From contig NZ_JAAWWS010000134.1 in assembly GCF_012272825.1 (NCBI RefSeq), positions 1 to 64,000 on the forward strand: a DNA stretch of 64,000 nucleotides, given 5' to 3'. Origin of the DNA: Wenzhouxiangella sp. XN79A. GTDB taxonomy: Bacteria > Pseudomonadota > Gammaproteobacteria > Xanthomonadales > Wenzhouxiangellaceae. A model generated the notes under the pieces. It saw only the letters and a program-made list of their open reading frames with translations, was not told the origin of the DNA and searched no databases. Shown here piece after piece: positions 8,793 to 17,754 of the stretch. Numbering within the stretch: the stretch's first letter is position 1; every line of letters begins with the position of its first letter. The position numbers and the translations under genes were made by a program.

Positions 8793-9890
8793 ATGACGAC
8801 CGACGCCTTCCACGATGCCCCCCGCCAGCGGGTCGACGATCCGGCCGGCCTGGCCGAGTTCCTGGCCGCGATCGACCGGGCCACCGAGCTCGGCATCGAT
8901 ACCGAGTTCGTCCGCGAACGCACCTTCCATCCGCAGCCCGGACTGATCCAGGTCAGCGACGGTCGGCGCGTCTGGCTGCTCGATCCGCTCGCCCTGGGCG
9001 ACCACGACGGCTTCCGCGCGGGACTGGCCGACTGGATGGCCGATCCGGCGCGGATCAAGATCCTGCACAGTGTCGGCGAGGACTTCGAGGTCATCGACCG
9101 GGTCTGCGGCGCGATCCCCGATCCGCTGTTCGACACCCAGGTCGCCGCGGCGCTGATCGGCAAGCCGCTGCAGCTGAAATACGAGACGCTGGCCGAGGAA
9201 CTGCTCGGCGTGGTCTTTCCCGGCGGCCTGGCGCGCAACAACTGGCTGCGTCGTCCGCTGCCCGACGCCTGGCTGGACTACGCCGCGCATGACGTGATCG
9301 CGCTGCCGGCGCTGAAAGCCGAGCTCACCGAGCGGCTGGTCGCGGCCGACCGGCTGGCCTGGCACGCCGAGGACTGCGCCCGCCGCGTCGCCCAGGCCCG
9401 GACGCCGGTCGACCCGGTACTCCGGATCCGCGGCGCCGAACGCCTCGACGACGAGGCGCTGGCCCGGCTGGTCACGCTGGCCCACTGGCGCGATCGCCAG
9501 GCCCGCGAACGCGATCTGCCGCGGACCTTCATTGCCGCCGATCCGGCGCTGCTGGAGATCGCCCGGCGCAATCCCGCCACGGCCGACGAGCTGCGCGGAA
9601 TCGACGCGCTCAAACCCGGCGCCGCGCGGCGCTTCGGCGACGAGCTGGTGGCCTGCTGCGGTCGCCCGGCCGACGACTGGACGCGACCGGCCGCGCTGCT
9701 GCCGCTGGACCGCGAGGGCCGCGACGAGGTCAAGCGCCTGCAGGGCGTGGTGCGCGAACGCGCCGAGGCGCTGGGGGTGGATCCGGCACTGCTGGCCAGC
9801 AAGCGCGAACTGGAGCGGATCGTCCGCGGCGAGCGACCGGAATGGCTCGACGGCTGGCGTGGCGAGCAGCTCGGCGAACTGACCGGCTGA
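8793..9890 (+). CDS. rnd: Ribonuclease D
   Basis: This 365-residue 3'-5' exoribonuclease is typical in size for RNase D, which matures tRNA and other small RNA 3' ends. The DEDDy catalytic motifs are visible: IDTEF near residue 35, HSVGEDFEV, DTQVAAAL, and YAAHDV with the tyrosine. An HRDC domain follows (about 210-290). It is divergent from the FGE-like gene, with 182 bp between starts. A tRNA-Arg gene follows 58 bp downstream, a neighbour that could be an RNase D substrate, though the placement may be chance. Confidence 0.95.
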   Translation: MTTDAFHDAPRQRVDDPAGLAEFLAAIDRATELGIDTEFVRERTFHPQPGLIQVSDGRRVWLLDPLALGDHDGFRAGLADWMADPARIKILHSVGEDFEVIDRVCGAIPDPLFDTQVAAALIGKPLQLKYETLAEELLGVVFPGGLARNNWLRRPLPDAWLDYAAHDVIALPALKAELTERLVAADRLAWHAEDCARRVAQARTPVDPVLRIRGAERLDDEALARLVTLAHWRDRQARERDLPRTFIAADPALLEIARRNPATADELRGIDALKPGAARRFGDELVACCGRPADDWTRPAALLPLDREGRDEVKRLQGVVRERAEALGVDPALLASKRELERIVRGERPEWLDGWRGEQLGELTG

Positions 9891-9948
9891 ACCGCTGGCC
9901 GGGCTCGCCGCGCCGGTGCCGCGGGCTCTGGTACTCTTCGGCCTCGGG

Positions 9949-10024
9949 GCCCCGGTAGCTCAGCGGATAGAGCAGCCGCCTCCTAAGCGGCAGGTCGCAG
10001 GTTCGACTCCTGCCCGGGGCACCA
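9949..10024 (+). tRNA. tRNA-Arg (anticodon CCT)
   Basis: The acceptor stem GCCCCGG pairs with CCGGGGC, the anticodon stem GCCGC pairs with GCGGC, and the loop CTCCTAA gives anticodon CCT at 9982-9984. The T arm reads GCAGGTTCGACTCCTGC. The 3' CCA is encoded (10022-10024). Confidence 0.97.
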
Positions 10025-10062
10025 TTCCCGTTGCGCCAACCCCTGGCTCCGGAGATGCGCCG

Positions 10063-13000
10063 ATGTCCGACCGACCGATCCCCTGCTGCCCTGCCCTGGC
10101 TGCGCCGGCTCGAGCGATCCTCTCGCTGCTGCCGCTCGCGGCCCTGCTGCTTCTCGCCGGCCGTGCCTGGGCCGATCCGCCGCTGTGGACGCTGGCCGAG
10201 GACAAGTCGCGCCCGAGCGCTGCATCGTCCGTGGCCGGGCTGCCCGAGGCCGCCCGGGTGCCGGTGCGGATCGACGCGGTCGGCCTGGCCGCGGGCAAGG
10301 CGGTGGCGCTGCCGTTCCCGGACGGCCGGACCGTGACGGCAACCGCCGGCGACCCGGTCCGCCACGCCAACGGAGACCTCACGCTGCGGCTTCGCACGAT
10401 GACCAAGGGCAGCGTCGCGATCGACGGCGTACTGACCCGCGGCCGCAGCGGACTGTTCGGCCGGCTGCGGCTCGACGGCCGACTGTGGCTGGTCCACAGC
10501 GAGGCCGGCGGCAGCTGGCTGATCGATGCCGGCCACCCGGCCGTCGAGGTCGATGCGTTCGGCCACGATGCGCTGCATCCCGATGCGCTGGGCCGCGCGG
10601 CCGCCCCGGACCGCCCGCGATCGCCTGCGCCGGCGCCCAAGGACGGCGCGGCCAGCATCATCGACGTGATGTTCATCTACCCGGCCTCGATGCAGCAGCG
10701 CTATCCGGGCGACCTGCTGGACACCCGCCTGAACCACCTGGTCGCGATCGCCAACCAGGCGCTGGCCGACTCGGCGATTCCGGCGGTCGTCCGCCTGGTC
10801 CTGCGCCGCCCGACCGGCCTGCTGCCGACCGAGGACAACCGCGAAATGATCGGGCTGCTGGCCGACGCGCTGGCCGGCGACTTCGTGCCCGGGCTGGAGA
10901 ACCTGGCCAGCATCCGCGACCAGTTCGCCGCCGATCTCGTGGTGCTGACCTGGCCCCACGACATCGAGACGCGCGGCTCCTGCGGGATCGCGTTCTTCCC
11001 GTTTCCGGCCGACGACCCCGACCCGGATTTCGGCGTCCAGATCACCAACGACGGGGTCAGCAACTGGTCGATCTGTTCCGACGCGGTATTCACCCATGAA
11101 CTCGGCCACAATCTGAACGCCCGCCACCAGCAGAACGCCTCGGACGACCCCGACAACGCCAATTACGCCTTCGTGCAGCTGGATCGCTTCCACACCGTGA
11201 TGGGCTCGTTCGGGACCGGCGACGTGAACCGCTTCCTGCGCCTGGACCGATTCTCCAACCCGGACACGACCTGCGGCGGCGGACCGTGCGGCTCGACCCT
11301 GGCCGGTGATGCGGCCGACAACGCGGCCGAAATGCGGCGCCAGCTGGTCCGCATCGCGGCCTATCGCGGCGGCCCGCCGGACAGCACGAGCGCACCGGCG
11401 CCCTCCGACCCGGACAGCGACGGCGACGGCGTGCCGGATTCCACCGATGCCTGGCCGTTCGACCCCGCCGACGGCGAAATCCCGGCACCGCCGCCCCCGC
11501 CGACCTTCACCGACCGTGCGATCCGGACGCCCGGTGATCTCGAGGACCATGAACTGCTGGTCGTCGACAGCGAACGCGACGCCGTGCTGGCCTGGAACCT
11601 CGACGGCAGCTTTCGCGGCGAGGCCGCCCGCCCCGAGCCGGTCGACGCGCTGCCGGTGCTGACCGAGTTCAGCGACCTGGCCGTCGACGGCCGCGGCCTG
11701 GTCTGGCTGCTCGCTTCGGCCGACGTGCGGCGCTACGATCGGGCCACCGGCGACCTGGTCGACGTGTTCCTCGACTCGGCCCGGCCCGAGCCCTTCGAAC
11801 TGCGCAGCGCGTTTCCGCGCGCGCTGGGCTTCGATCCCGACGGCGGCGTGGTGGTGCTCGGCGACGACGCGATCGAACGCTTCGACGCCCAGGGCAACCG
11901 GCGCGCGCCGATCGTGACCGGCGACCCGGCCGACCCGGCCGACTGGAACACCCGGGTCGAACTGCCGCTGCGGGCCTTCGCCTTCGGGCCCGACGGCGAT
12001 TTCTACCTGGCCGAGGGTTCGGCCGGGCGCATCCTGGTGTTCGACGGCGACAGCGGCGAGCGCAAGCCCAACCTGGCCTTCGGCGGCCAGTTGCGGAACC
12101 CGCGCGATCTCGCCTTCGGTCCCGACGGCCGGCTCTACGTCGCCGACGACATCCGCGTGGTGCGGTACTCGACCGACGCGCCGGGCCAGCCCGAGACCTT
12201 CATCCCGACCGGCCGCGGCGGCCTGGCCAGTGCCCGTGCCCTGGCCTTCGGGCCCGACGGCATGCTGTACGTGGTCGACCGGGCGCGCGGCGGCGTGCTG
12301 CGCTTCGACGCCTCGACCGGCGCCTTCGTCGACGAGGCGATCCCGGTCGGCGCCCTGGAGAGCCCGCAATCCATCGCGATCGCACCGAAGCTCAACGCGG
12401 TTCGGCCCGGCCACTCCGGTCACTGGTTCGCCGCCGACCGCTCGGGCGAGGGCTGGCTGGTCGAGGTGCTGCCGAACGGCCGCGCAGCCGTGCTCTGGTT
12501 CACCTACCCGGCGGCCGGCGAGAGCGACGAGCAGCTGTGGCTGACCGGGGCCGGCACCATCGAGGACGATGCGATCGTGATTCCGGACATGCTGCACGTG
12601 CGCGGTCCGCGCTTCGGCCCCGGCTTCGATCCGGCCGACCGCGAGCTGGCGCGCTGGGGCGAACTGACCCTGACCTTCACGGACTGCCGGACCGGCACCG
12701 CCGAGTGGTCGGCCGAGGGGGCGGGCGATGACGCCTACGGCAGCGGCAGCCGGTCGATGACCCGCCTGGCCGGCATCGCCGGCCTGCCCTGCGAACGCGC
12801 ACCGCTGACCGCCGCGCCCGAGCGTCCTGGCGTCAGCGGCCAGTGGTACGACCCGGCCCAGGACGGCCAGGGCTGGCTGCTGCAGGAAGTCCGGCCGAAC
12901 GAACTGTTCATGGCCTGGTTCACCTACGACGACCGGGGTCGGCCGGCGTGGATCGTCGGATCGGGCGTCCTGAGCGATGGTGTCGCCACGTTCGAAGACG

Positions 13001-13215
13001 TGCTGATCACCCGGGGCACCCGGTTCGGCGCCGACTTCGACCCCGCCGAGGTCGAGCGGATCGCGTGGGGGTCGGCGGTGATGCGCTTCGACGGCTGCGC
13101 CGAGGCCCGGATCGAGTGGACCACCGAGCGCTCCGGCTTCGTCGACGGTGCACTGGCACCGGTCCGACTGACCCGGCTCGACGAGCTGGACTGCGCCGAC
13201 GCCGACGGGCCCTGA
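10063..13215 (+). CDS. Secreted metzincin-type metalloprotease with beta-propeller-like region and two copies of a C-terminal Cys domain
   Basis: This 1,050-residue protein has a signal peptide (cleavage near residue 40, RAWA). A zinc protease domain follows with HELGHNLNARH, the HExxHxxxxxH signature of metzincins of the reprolysin-like type. Next come a calcium-binding-like DSDGDGVPDSTD (thrombospondin type 3-like, about 450), a run of NHL-type repeats such as AFGPDGRLYVAD (about 490-775), and two homologous C-terminal domains (about 783-912 and 924-1046). Each of these has a Gly-x-Trp-aromatic opening, FDPA plus WG near the middle and two cysteines. The same domain ends the cyclophilin at 23674-24633. 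It presumably digests extracellular protein. Confidence 0.85.
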   Translation: MSDRPIPCCPALAAPARAILSLLPLAALLLLAGRAWADPPLWTLAEDKSRPSAASSVAGLPEAARVPVRIDAVGLAAGKAVALPFPDGRTVTATAGDPVRHANGDLTLRLRTMTKGSVAIDGVLTRGRSGLFGRLRLDGRLWLVHSEAGGSWLIDAGHPAVEVDAFGHDALHPDALGRAAAPDRPRSPAPAPKDGAASIIDVMFIYPASMQQRYPGDLLDTRLNHLVAIANQALADSAIPAVVRLVLRRPTGLLPTEDNREMIGLLADALAGDFVPGLENLASIRDQFAADLVVLTWPHDIETRGSCGIAFFPFPADDPDPDFGVQITNDGVSNWSICSDAVFTHELGHNLNARHQQNASDDPDNANYAFVQLDRFHTVMGSFGTGDVNRFLRLDRFSNPDTTCGGGPCGSTLAGDAADNAAEMRRQLVRIAAYRGGPPDSTSAPAPSDPDSDGDGVPDSTDAWPFDPADGEIPAPPPPPTFTDRAIRTPGDLEDHELLVVDSERDAVLAWNLDGSFRGEAARPEPVDALPVLTEFSDLAVDGRGLVWLLASADVRRYDRATGDLVDVFLDSARPEPFELRSAFPRALGFDPDGGVVVLGDDAIERFDAQGNRRAPIVTGDPADPADWNTRVELPLRAFAFGPDGDFYLAEGSAGRILVFDGDSGERKPNLAFGGQLRNPRDLAFGPDGRLYVADDIRVVRYSTDAPGQPETFIPTGRGGLASARALAFGPDGMLYVVDRARGGVLRFDASTGAFVDEAIPVGALESPQSIAIAPKLNAVRPGHSGHWFAADRSGEGWLVEVLPNGRAAVLWFTYPAAGESDEQLWLTGAGTIEDDAIVIPDMLHVRGPRFGPGFDPADRELARWGELTLTFTDCRTGTAEWSAEGAGDDAYGSGSRSMTRLAGIAGLPCERAPLTAAPERPGVSGQWYDPAQDGQGWLLQEVRPNELFMAWFTYDDRGRPAWIVGSGVLSDGVATFEDVLITRGTRFGADFDPAEVERIAWGSAVMRFDGCAEARIEWTTERSGFVDGALAPVRLTRLDELDCADADGP

Positions 13216-13234
13216 GCCCGGGTCGGGCCGCCGA

Positions 13235-13777
13235 TCAGCCGCGTTCGGCGAACTCGGCGAATCCGCGCAACCAGCGGTCGATCTGGCGCGCCGTGCGGTC
13301 CTCGGGCCCGGCCTCGCCGAGCGCATCGCCGGCCTGCGAGATCCGCAGGTGGTCGGGAAACAGCGCCACCTTCAGCTGGCGCAAGGTGACCAGGCTGCCG
13401 GCCTGGGCCAGCGTGGTGCCGAGCCCGCCGGGCGTGGCACCGCACAGGGCGGTCGGGCGGTTCGCGAAGGTCGGTCCCATGACCTCGGGCGGCCGGGTCA
13501 GCCAGTCCAGCGCGTTCTTGAACACGCCCGGCATCCCGCCGTTGTACTCGGGCGTGGCCAGAATCAGGCCGTCGGCATCGCAAATCCGCTGCCTCAGCGC
13601 CTCCACTGCCTCGGGCACGCCGTCGCGCTCCTCGAGATCGCCGTCATAGAGCGGGATGCCGTGCAGCGTGGCACAGGCCACGGTCACGCCTTCGGGTGCA
13701 CGGGCGGCCAGGGTCCGGGTCAGGCGGGTGTTGAACGAGTCGCGGCGCAAGCTGCCGCTGACGGCAATCCACTTCAT
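13235..13777 (-). CDS. NAD(P)H-dependent FMN reductase (flavodoxin-like fold)
   Basis: This 180-residue protein has the FMN-binding loop GSLRRDSFN at residues 8-16 and the family motif PEYNGGMPG, which contacts the isoalloxazine ring. Members reduce FMN, quinones, azo dyes or chromate; the substrate here is unknown. The gene is convergent with the secreted protease (19 bp between stops) and divergent from the IPTL-CTERM-like gene. Confidence 0.9.
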   Translation of the reverse strand: MKWIAVSGSLRRDSFNTRLTRTLAARAPEGVTVACATLHGIPLYDGDLEERDGVPEAVEALRQRICDADGLILATPEYNGGMPGVFKNALDWLTRPPEVMGPTFANRPTALCGATPGGLGTTLAQAGSLVTLRQLKVALFPDHLRISQAGDALGEAGPEDRTARQIDRWLRGFAEFAERG

Positions 13778-13895
13778 GATGACGGTCCTCGAGTCGATGA
13801 GCCGAGCAGAAAACGCCCGGGAACGTCCATCATCGCACGAGCAACGGAAGGCGCCGCAAATCCTGCGATCGACAGTTCTTGCAGTTCGATGCCGG

Positions 13896-13924
13896 TTGAC
13901 GTATTCTCGGAGGTTAGGCATGTT
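13896..13924 (+). promoter_or_regulatory. Candidate sigma-70 promoter of the IPTL-CTERM-like gene
   Basis: TTGACG (13896-13901) lies 17 bp from CATGTT (13919-13924). The -35 is strong and the -10 weak. Transcription would begin near 13931, giving a leader of about 55 nt. Confidence 0.45.
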
Positions 13925-13984
13925 CGTGCCTTGATGACGCCCCGTAATCCGACCCCAAAGTTCAAAAAGGGAGTGACACCCAAG

Positions 13985-14743
13985 ATGAATCTCAAGAAGA
14001 ATGCAACCCTGCTGGCTGCAGCCGCTGCGCTCACGTTCGCCGCTGGCGCGAGCTGGGCCCAGGACGCCGGCAACCCGGCCGTCAAGGGCGGCAACGCACT
14101 GCTGTCCAGCGGTGCGGCCTCGATCAACGCCGGTGACGTGATCACCTCCGCCCCGCGCGGCATCGCCCCGGGCTGCTTCAGCTTCGACGGCATCGACAGC
14201 TGGGACGGCCTCGACGACGCCGACAACATCGTGGTCGATCTCGACATCGGCGCCGGCAACGCGCTGACCGGCGTGGGCTGGGACATCGGCATCGCCACCG
14301 TCGGCGCCAGCTGGCTGAGCGAAGCCACCATCCAGCATTCCGACTCGACCGGCTCGTCCGACCCGAACGCGATCAATCTGCGCGTGGGTGTCGGCAGCGA
14401 CGCACCGGGCGATCAGGACTTCACCTCCGCCGGCGCCATCGTCGTGTTTGCCGACAACGCGCTGCCGGACATCGTCGCCGGCCCCGACGGCATCCTGCGC
14501 CTTCAGATCTTCGAAGGCTTCGACGACAACCCCGATGCGGTCGACGCCAACATGCGCAACGCCGCGATGCCGGCGCTGTGCCCGGGCCTGGCCCTGCAGT
14601 GCAGCGACCAGGCGGCCTGCAACGCCGCGGTCGGCGGTCTGCCGGAAAGCCAGCCGGTTCCGGTCAACAGCCCCTGGGCACTGGCGCTGATGATGCTGGT
14701 GCTGGCCGGTCTGGGCATCGTGGCCGTGCGCCGCTTCGCCTGA
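13985..14743 (+). CDS. Exported protein with IPTL-CTERM-like sorting signal
   Basis: This 252-residue protein has a clear signal peptide ([10 protein letters not shown], cleavage after ASWA, residue 25). A beta-rich, Asp/Gly-rich middle resembles a surface or adhesin-like domain but is not assignable to a family. The C terminus has Pro-Val-Asn-Ser-Pro-Trp, a hydrophobic helix and RRFA, the layout of IPTL-CTERM signals, which are thought to be handled by exosortase-type enzymes. No sorting enzyme is in this window. The gene stands alone between its own promoter and a strong terminator, suggesting a monocistronic, possibly abundant product. Confidence 0.75.
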   Translation: MNLKKNATLLAAAAALTFAAGASWAQDAGNPAVKGGNALLSSGAASINAGDVITSAPRGIAPGCFSFDGIDSWDGLDDADNIVVDLDIGAGNALTGVGWDIGIATVGASWLSEATIQHSDSTGSSDPNAINLRVGVGSDAPGDQDFTSAGAIVVFADNALPDIVAGPDGILRLQIFEGFDDNPDAVDANMRNAAMPALCPGLALQCSDQAACNAAVGGLPESQPVPVNSPWALALMMLVLAGLGIVAVRRFA

Positions 14744-14782
14744 AGTACCGTGTAATCGTCGGTCCTGCGTGACCGATCGAAC

Positions 14783-14812
14783 GAGGGCGGCCCCGGGCCG
14801 CCCTCTTTCGTT
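14783..14812 (+). terminator. Rho-independent terminator after the IPTL-CTERM-like gene
   Basis: GAGGGCGGCCC (14783-14793) pairs perfectly with GGGCCGCCCTC (14795-14805) and is followed by TTTCGTT, about 40 nt past the stop codon. Confidence 0.85.
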
Positions 14813-14915
14813 CCAGCCTTCCCCGGGCCCTCCTTGCCGGCGTGCCCGCAGTGGACCGGCCGCCGCCGGTTGCGGGTACACTTTCCGCGTGTCGAACTCA
14901 CGAGGAACGTCCGTC

Positions 14916-15701
14916 ATGGGCATGCTGGAAGGCAAGAAAGCGCTGATCGTCGGTGTTGCGAGCCCGCGCTCGATCGCCTGGGGGATCGCGGAGGCCATGC
15001 ACCGCGAAGGCGCCGAACTGGCGTTCACCTACCAGAACGAAAAACTGAAGAGCCGCGTCGAGAAGATTGCCGAGCAGACCGGCTCGTCGCTGACGATGCC
15101 GCTGGACGTGGCCGACGACGATCAGATCGATGCCGTGTTCGACACGTTGAAGAACGAATGGGGCGCGCTGGACATCATCGTCCACGCCGTCGGCTTCGCA
15201 CCGCGCGACCAGATCGAGGGCGAGTTCGCCGACGTGGTCAGCCGCGAAGGCTTCCGCATCGCCCACGACATCTCCAGCTACTCCTTCGCGGCCCTGGCCC
15301 GCGCCGGGCGGCCGCTGATGGAGGGCCGCAACGGCGCGATGCTGACGCTGAGCTACCTCGGCGCGGTCCGCGCCATGCCGAGCTACAACGTCATGGGCCT
15401 GGCCAAGGCGTCGCTGGAAGCCGGCGTTCGCTACCTGGCCCACGGCCTCGGCCCGCACGGCATCCGCGTCAACGGCATCTCCGCCGGCCCGATCAAGACC
15501 CTGGCCGCGGCCGGCATCTCGAAGTTCCGGGCCATGCTCGAACACGTCGAGACCACCGCCCCGCTGCGCCGCTCGGTGACCATCGAGGACGTCGGCAACA
15601 CCGCCGCCTTCCTGTGCTCCGACCTGGCCGGCGGCATCACCGGCGAAATCACCTACGTCGACGCCGGCTACAACATCGTCGGCATGGCCGGCCTCGACTG
15701 A
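14916..15701 (+). CDS. fabI: Enoyl-[acyl-carrier-protein] reductase (NADH)
   Basis: This 261-residue SDR performs the last reduction of each fatty acid elongation cycle. FabI marks are [13 protein letters not shown] for cofactor binding, AVGFAPRDQ, and the Tyr-x6-Lys active site in YNVMGLAK. The C terminus [13 protein letters not shown] is also typical. GAGGA lies 9 nt before the ATG at 14916; a second ATG two codons on is possible. A TACACT -10-like hexamer is present at 14877-14882. This is the enzyme class inhibited by triclosan. Confidence 0.95.
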   Translation: MGMLEGKKALIVGVASPRSIAWGIAEAMHREGAELAFTYQNEKLKSRVEKIAEQTGSSLTMPLDVADDDQIDAVFDTLKNEWGALDIIVHAVGFAPRDQIEGEFADVVSREGFRIAHDISSYSFAALARAGRPLMEGRNGAMLTLSYLGAVRAMPSYNVMGLAKASLEAGVRYLAHGLGPHGIRVNGISAGPIKTLAAAGISKFRAMLEHVETTAPLRRSVTIEDVGNTAAFLCSDLAGGITGEITYVDAGYNIVGMAGLD

Positions 15702-15739
15702 CGCCGCGCTGGGCCCGGCGTCGCGCTCGATTCGTTTTC

Positions 15740-15884
15740 GACCGCAGATGAACGCGGATGAACATCGGGAATCCCCGCCGCCCAGGCGCTGAGCGAACCG
15801 ACTCGGTCAGGAATGCCCGGCCCCGGCCCGAATTCAGGGCTTCAGACCATGGATCATTCGCATCGATCTGCGTCGATCTGCGGT
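15740..15884. repeat. Intergenic inverted repeat of ATCTGCG/GATGAACG type
   Basis: Left arm GACCGCAGATGAACGCGG (15740-15757) is mirrored by a right arm at 15862-15884 (ATCGATCTGCGTCGATCTG then CGGTC) with some mismatches. Each arm contains an internal direct repeat of about 11 bp. A related, more degenerate pair lies at 40381-40411 and 40571-40606. It looks like a dispersed non-coding repeat family. Confidence 0.6.
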
Positions 15885-15900
15885 CACCTGCGGTTCCGCA

Positions 15901-15935
15901 AAGAAAGAAACGCCCCGGTACAGGCCGGGGCGTTC
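15901..15935 (-). terminator. Terminator after etfA
   Basis: AACGCCCCGG (15910-15919) and CCGGGGCGTT (15926-15935) form a perfect 10-bp stem with a 6-nt loop. On the minus strand it is followed by TTTCTTTCTTT and lies 26 nt beyond the etfA stop. Confidence 0.85.
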
Positions 15936-15960
15936 GTCTTCACCAGCAGTACCGGTGCGT

Positions 15961-16902
15961 TCAGACGAGCTTTTCGAGCTCCGGGATGACGTCGAACAGG
16001 TCGCCGACCAGGCCGTAGTCGGCGATTTCGAAGATCGGGGCCTCGGCGTCCTTGTTGATCGCCACGATGGTGCCGGCGTCCTTGATGCCGGTCAGGTGCT
16101 GGATGGCACCCGAAATGCCGATCGCGAAGTACAACTCCGGTGCGATGATCTTGCCGGTCTGGCCGACCTGGAGTTCGTTCGGCACGTAGCCGGCATCGAC
16201 CGCGGCGCGCGAGGCGCCGACGGCGGCGCCCATCTTCTCGGCGAAGCCGTAGATCAGCTGGAAATTCTCCGCCGAGCCCAGCGCCCGGCCGCCGGAGACG
16301 ACGCGATCGGCCGTCTGCAGGTCCGGCCCGTCACCGCCGCCGCTCTCGAGCCGGACGTAGCGCGTGTGGCCCGGATCCTCGGCCGCCGCCGGGCGGGCAT
16401 CGATTTCGGCCGCGTCGCCGCCTTCGGGCGCGGCCGCGAACGACGCGCTGCGGATCGTCGCGACCACGATCGCCTCGTCCGGCACGCGGACCGTCACGAT
16501 CGCGTTGCCGGCGTAGATCGGGCGCTTGAAGGTGCGCGCGTCGATCACCTGCTGGATGTCGGACACCTGGTTGACGCCGAGCAGCGCGGCGGCGCGCGGC
16601 ATCAGGTCCTTGCCGAAGGTGGTCGACGGGCCGAACACGTGGCTGTAGTCGGTCGCCAGCGCGGCGATTTCCGGGGCCAGCCGGGCCGCGGTCGGATGCT
16701 TGAACGCCGCGTCCTCGACGGCCACGACGCGACGGACACCGTCGAGTTTCGCGGCCTGGCCGGCGACCACGCTGCCGGGCTCGGCGAACACCGCGATGTC
16801 GATCGCCTCGGCGCCGACCTGGAGGGCGCCGGACAGGGTCTTGGCCGTGGCCGGATTGAGCGTGCCGTCTTCGTGCTGGGCAATGATCAGGATCGAAGTC
16901 AT
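15961..16902 (-). CDS. etfA: Electron transfer flavoprotein alpha subunit
   Basis: This 313-residue subunit carries the FAD of the heterodimeric ETF, which takes electrons from acyl-CoA and other dehydrogenases. The C-terminal FAD-binding signature is present: [48 protein letters not shown]. The ATG overlaps the etfB stop by one base (TGATG), giving translational coupling. Electrons should pass to the ETF-quinone oxidoreductase encoded just upstream. Confidence 0.97.
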   Translation of the reverse strand: MTSILIIAQHEDGTLNPATAKTLSGALQVGAEAIDIAVFAEPGSVVAGQAAKLDGVRRVVAVEDAAFKHPTAARLAPEIAALATDYSHVFGPSTTFGKDLMPRAAALLGVNQVSDIQQVIDARTFKRPIYAGNAIVTVRVPDEAIVVATIRSASFAAAPEGGDAAEIDARPAAAEDPGHTRYVRLESGGGDGPDLQTADRVVSGGRALGSAENFQLIYGFAEKMGAAVGASRAAVDAGYVPNELQVGQTGKIIAPELYFAIGISGAIQHLTGIKDAGTIVAINKDAEAPIFEIADYGLVGDLFDVIPELEKLV

Positions 16903-17648
16903 CACAGCAGTCCCTTGTTCTTGAGTTCGTCGACCAGTTCCTGGACCGATTCCAGCATGCGACCGCCGGCGCGTTTCGGCGGCGGCTCGAACGCGGTGGT
17001 CTCGAGGGCCGGACCTGCATCGACGCCGAGCTCGGCCAGCGCGATCTCCTCGAGCGGCTTGCGCTTGGCCTTCATGATGTCGGGCAGCTTGACGAACCGC
17101 GGCTCGTTCAGGCGCAGGTCCGAGGTCAGGACCGCCGGCAGGTCCACTTCCAGCGTCTCGAGGCCGGCATCGACTTCGCGGGTGACCGTGGCGATCTCGC
17201 CGTCGAGGTCGACCTTCGAGGCGAAGGTCGCCTGCGGGCGCTGCCACAGCGCGGCCAGCATCTGGCCGGTCTGGTTGCAATCGTCATCGATGGCCTGCTT
17301 GCCGAGAAAGACGATCTTCGGGTCTTCCTTCTCGACCAGCTTCAGCAGCGCGCGTGCCGCGGCCAGCGGCTGGACTTCATCGTCGGTGAGCACGTGCAGG
17401 GCGCGGTCGGCCCCCATCGCCAGGCCGGTGCGCAGCTGCTGCTGGCAGTCCTTGCTGCCGATCGAGCAGACGATGACTTCCTCGGCCTTGCCGGCCTCCT
17501 TGATGCGCAGGGCCTCTTCCAGCGCGATCTCGTCGAACGGATTGATCGACATCTTCACGCCCTCGGTCTCCACGCCGGAGCCGTCGGACTTGACGCGGAC
17601 GCGGACGTTGTAGTCCACCACCCGCTTGATCGGAACGAGAATCTTCAT
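16902..17648 (-). CDS. etfB: Electron transfer flavoprotein beta subunit
   Basis: This 248-residue partner of EtfA binds AMP. Typical blocks are MKILVPIKRVVDYNVRVR, NPFDEIALEEALRI, GKQAIDDDCNQTGQMLA and RLNEPRFVKLPDIMKAKRK. The ATG at 17648 is preceded by GAGG; a longer in-frame start at 17699 would add 17 residues with no family match. It precedes etfA. A -10-like TACAAT lies about 40 nt upstream on the minus strand, so the pair may have its own promoter after the hairpin at 17707-17727. Confidence 0.97.
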   Translation of the reverse strand: MKILVPIKRVVDYNVRVRVKSDGSGVETEGVKMSINPFDEIALEEALRIKEAGKAEEVIVCSIGSKDCQQQLRTGLAMGADRALHVLTDDEVQPLAAARALLKLVEKEDPKIVFLGKQAIDDDCNQTGQMLAALWQRPQATFASKVDLDGEIATVTREVDAGLETLEVDLPAVLTSDLRLNEPRFVKLPDIMKAKRKPLEEIALAELGVDAGPALETTAFEPPPKRAGGRMLESVQELVDELKNKGLL

Positions 17649-17706
17649 GGAATCGGGGCCTCGCGGAATCGATGAAAGATCAGCCCGGTATTGTACCAAC
17701 CGGGCC

Positions 17707-17727
17707 GACCCCGAGGGATTCGGGGTC
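17707..17727 (-). terminator. Hairpin between etfQO and etfB
   Basis: GACCCCGA (17707-17714) and TCGGGGTC (17720-17727) form a perfect 8-bp stem with a 5-nt loop about 28 nt after the etfQO stop. There is no T-run, so it may only attenuate transcription. Confidence 0.55.
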
Positions 17728-17754
17728 GTTCACGGCGACCGGCCGGGCGTCGGA

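Noticed and set aside
9949-10024. tRNA-Arg(CCT) as an integration site
   Set aside because: No integrase, no duplicated tRNA 3' end and no island-like content follow it in the window.
9730-13326. Very long minus-strand open frame opposite the secreted metzincin
   Set aside because: The plus strand carries a signal peptide, HELGHNLNARH and NHL repeats. The antisense frame is Gly/Arg/Ala-rich low complexity and would also run over a tRNA gene.
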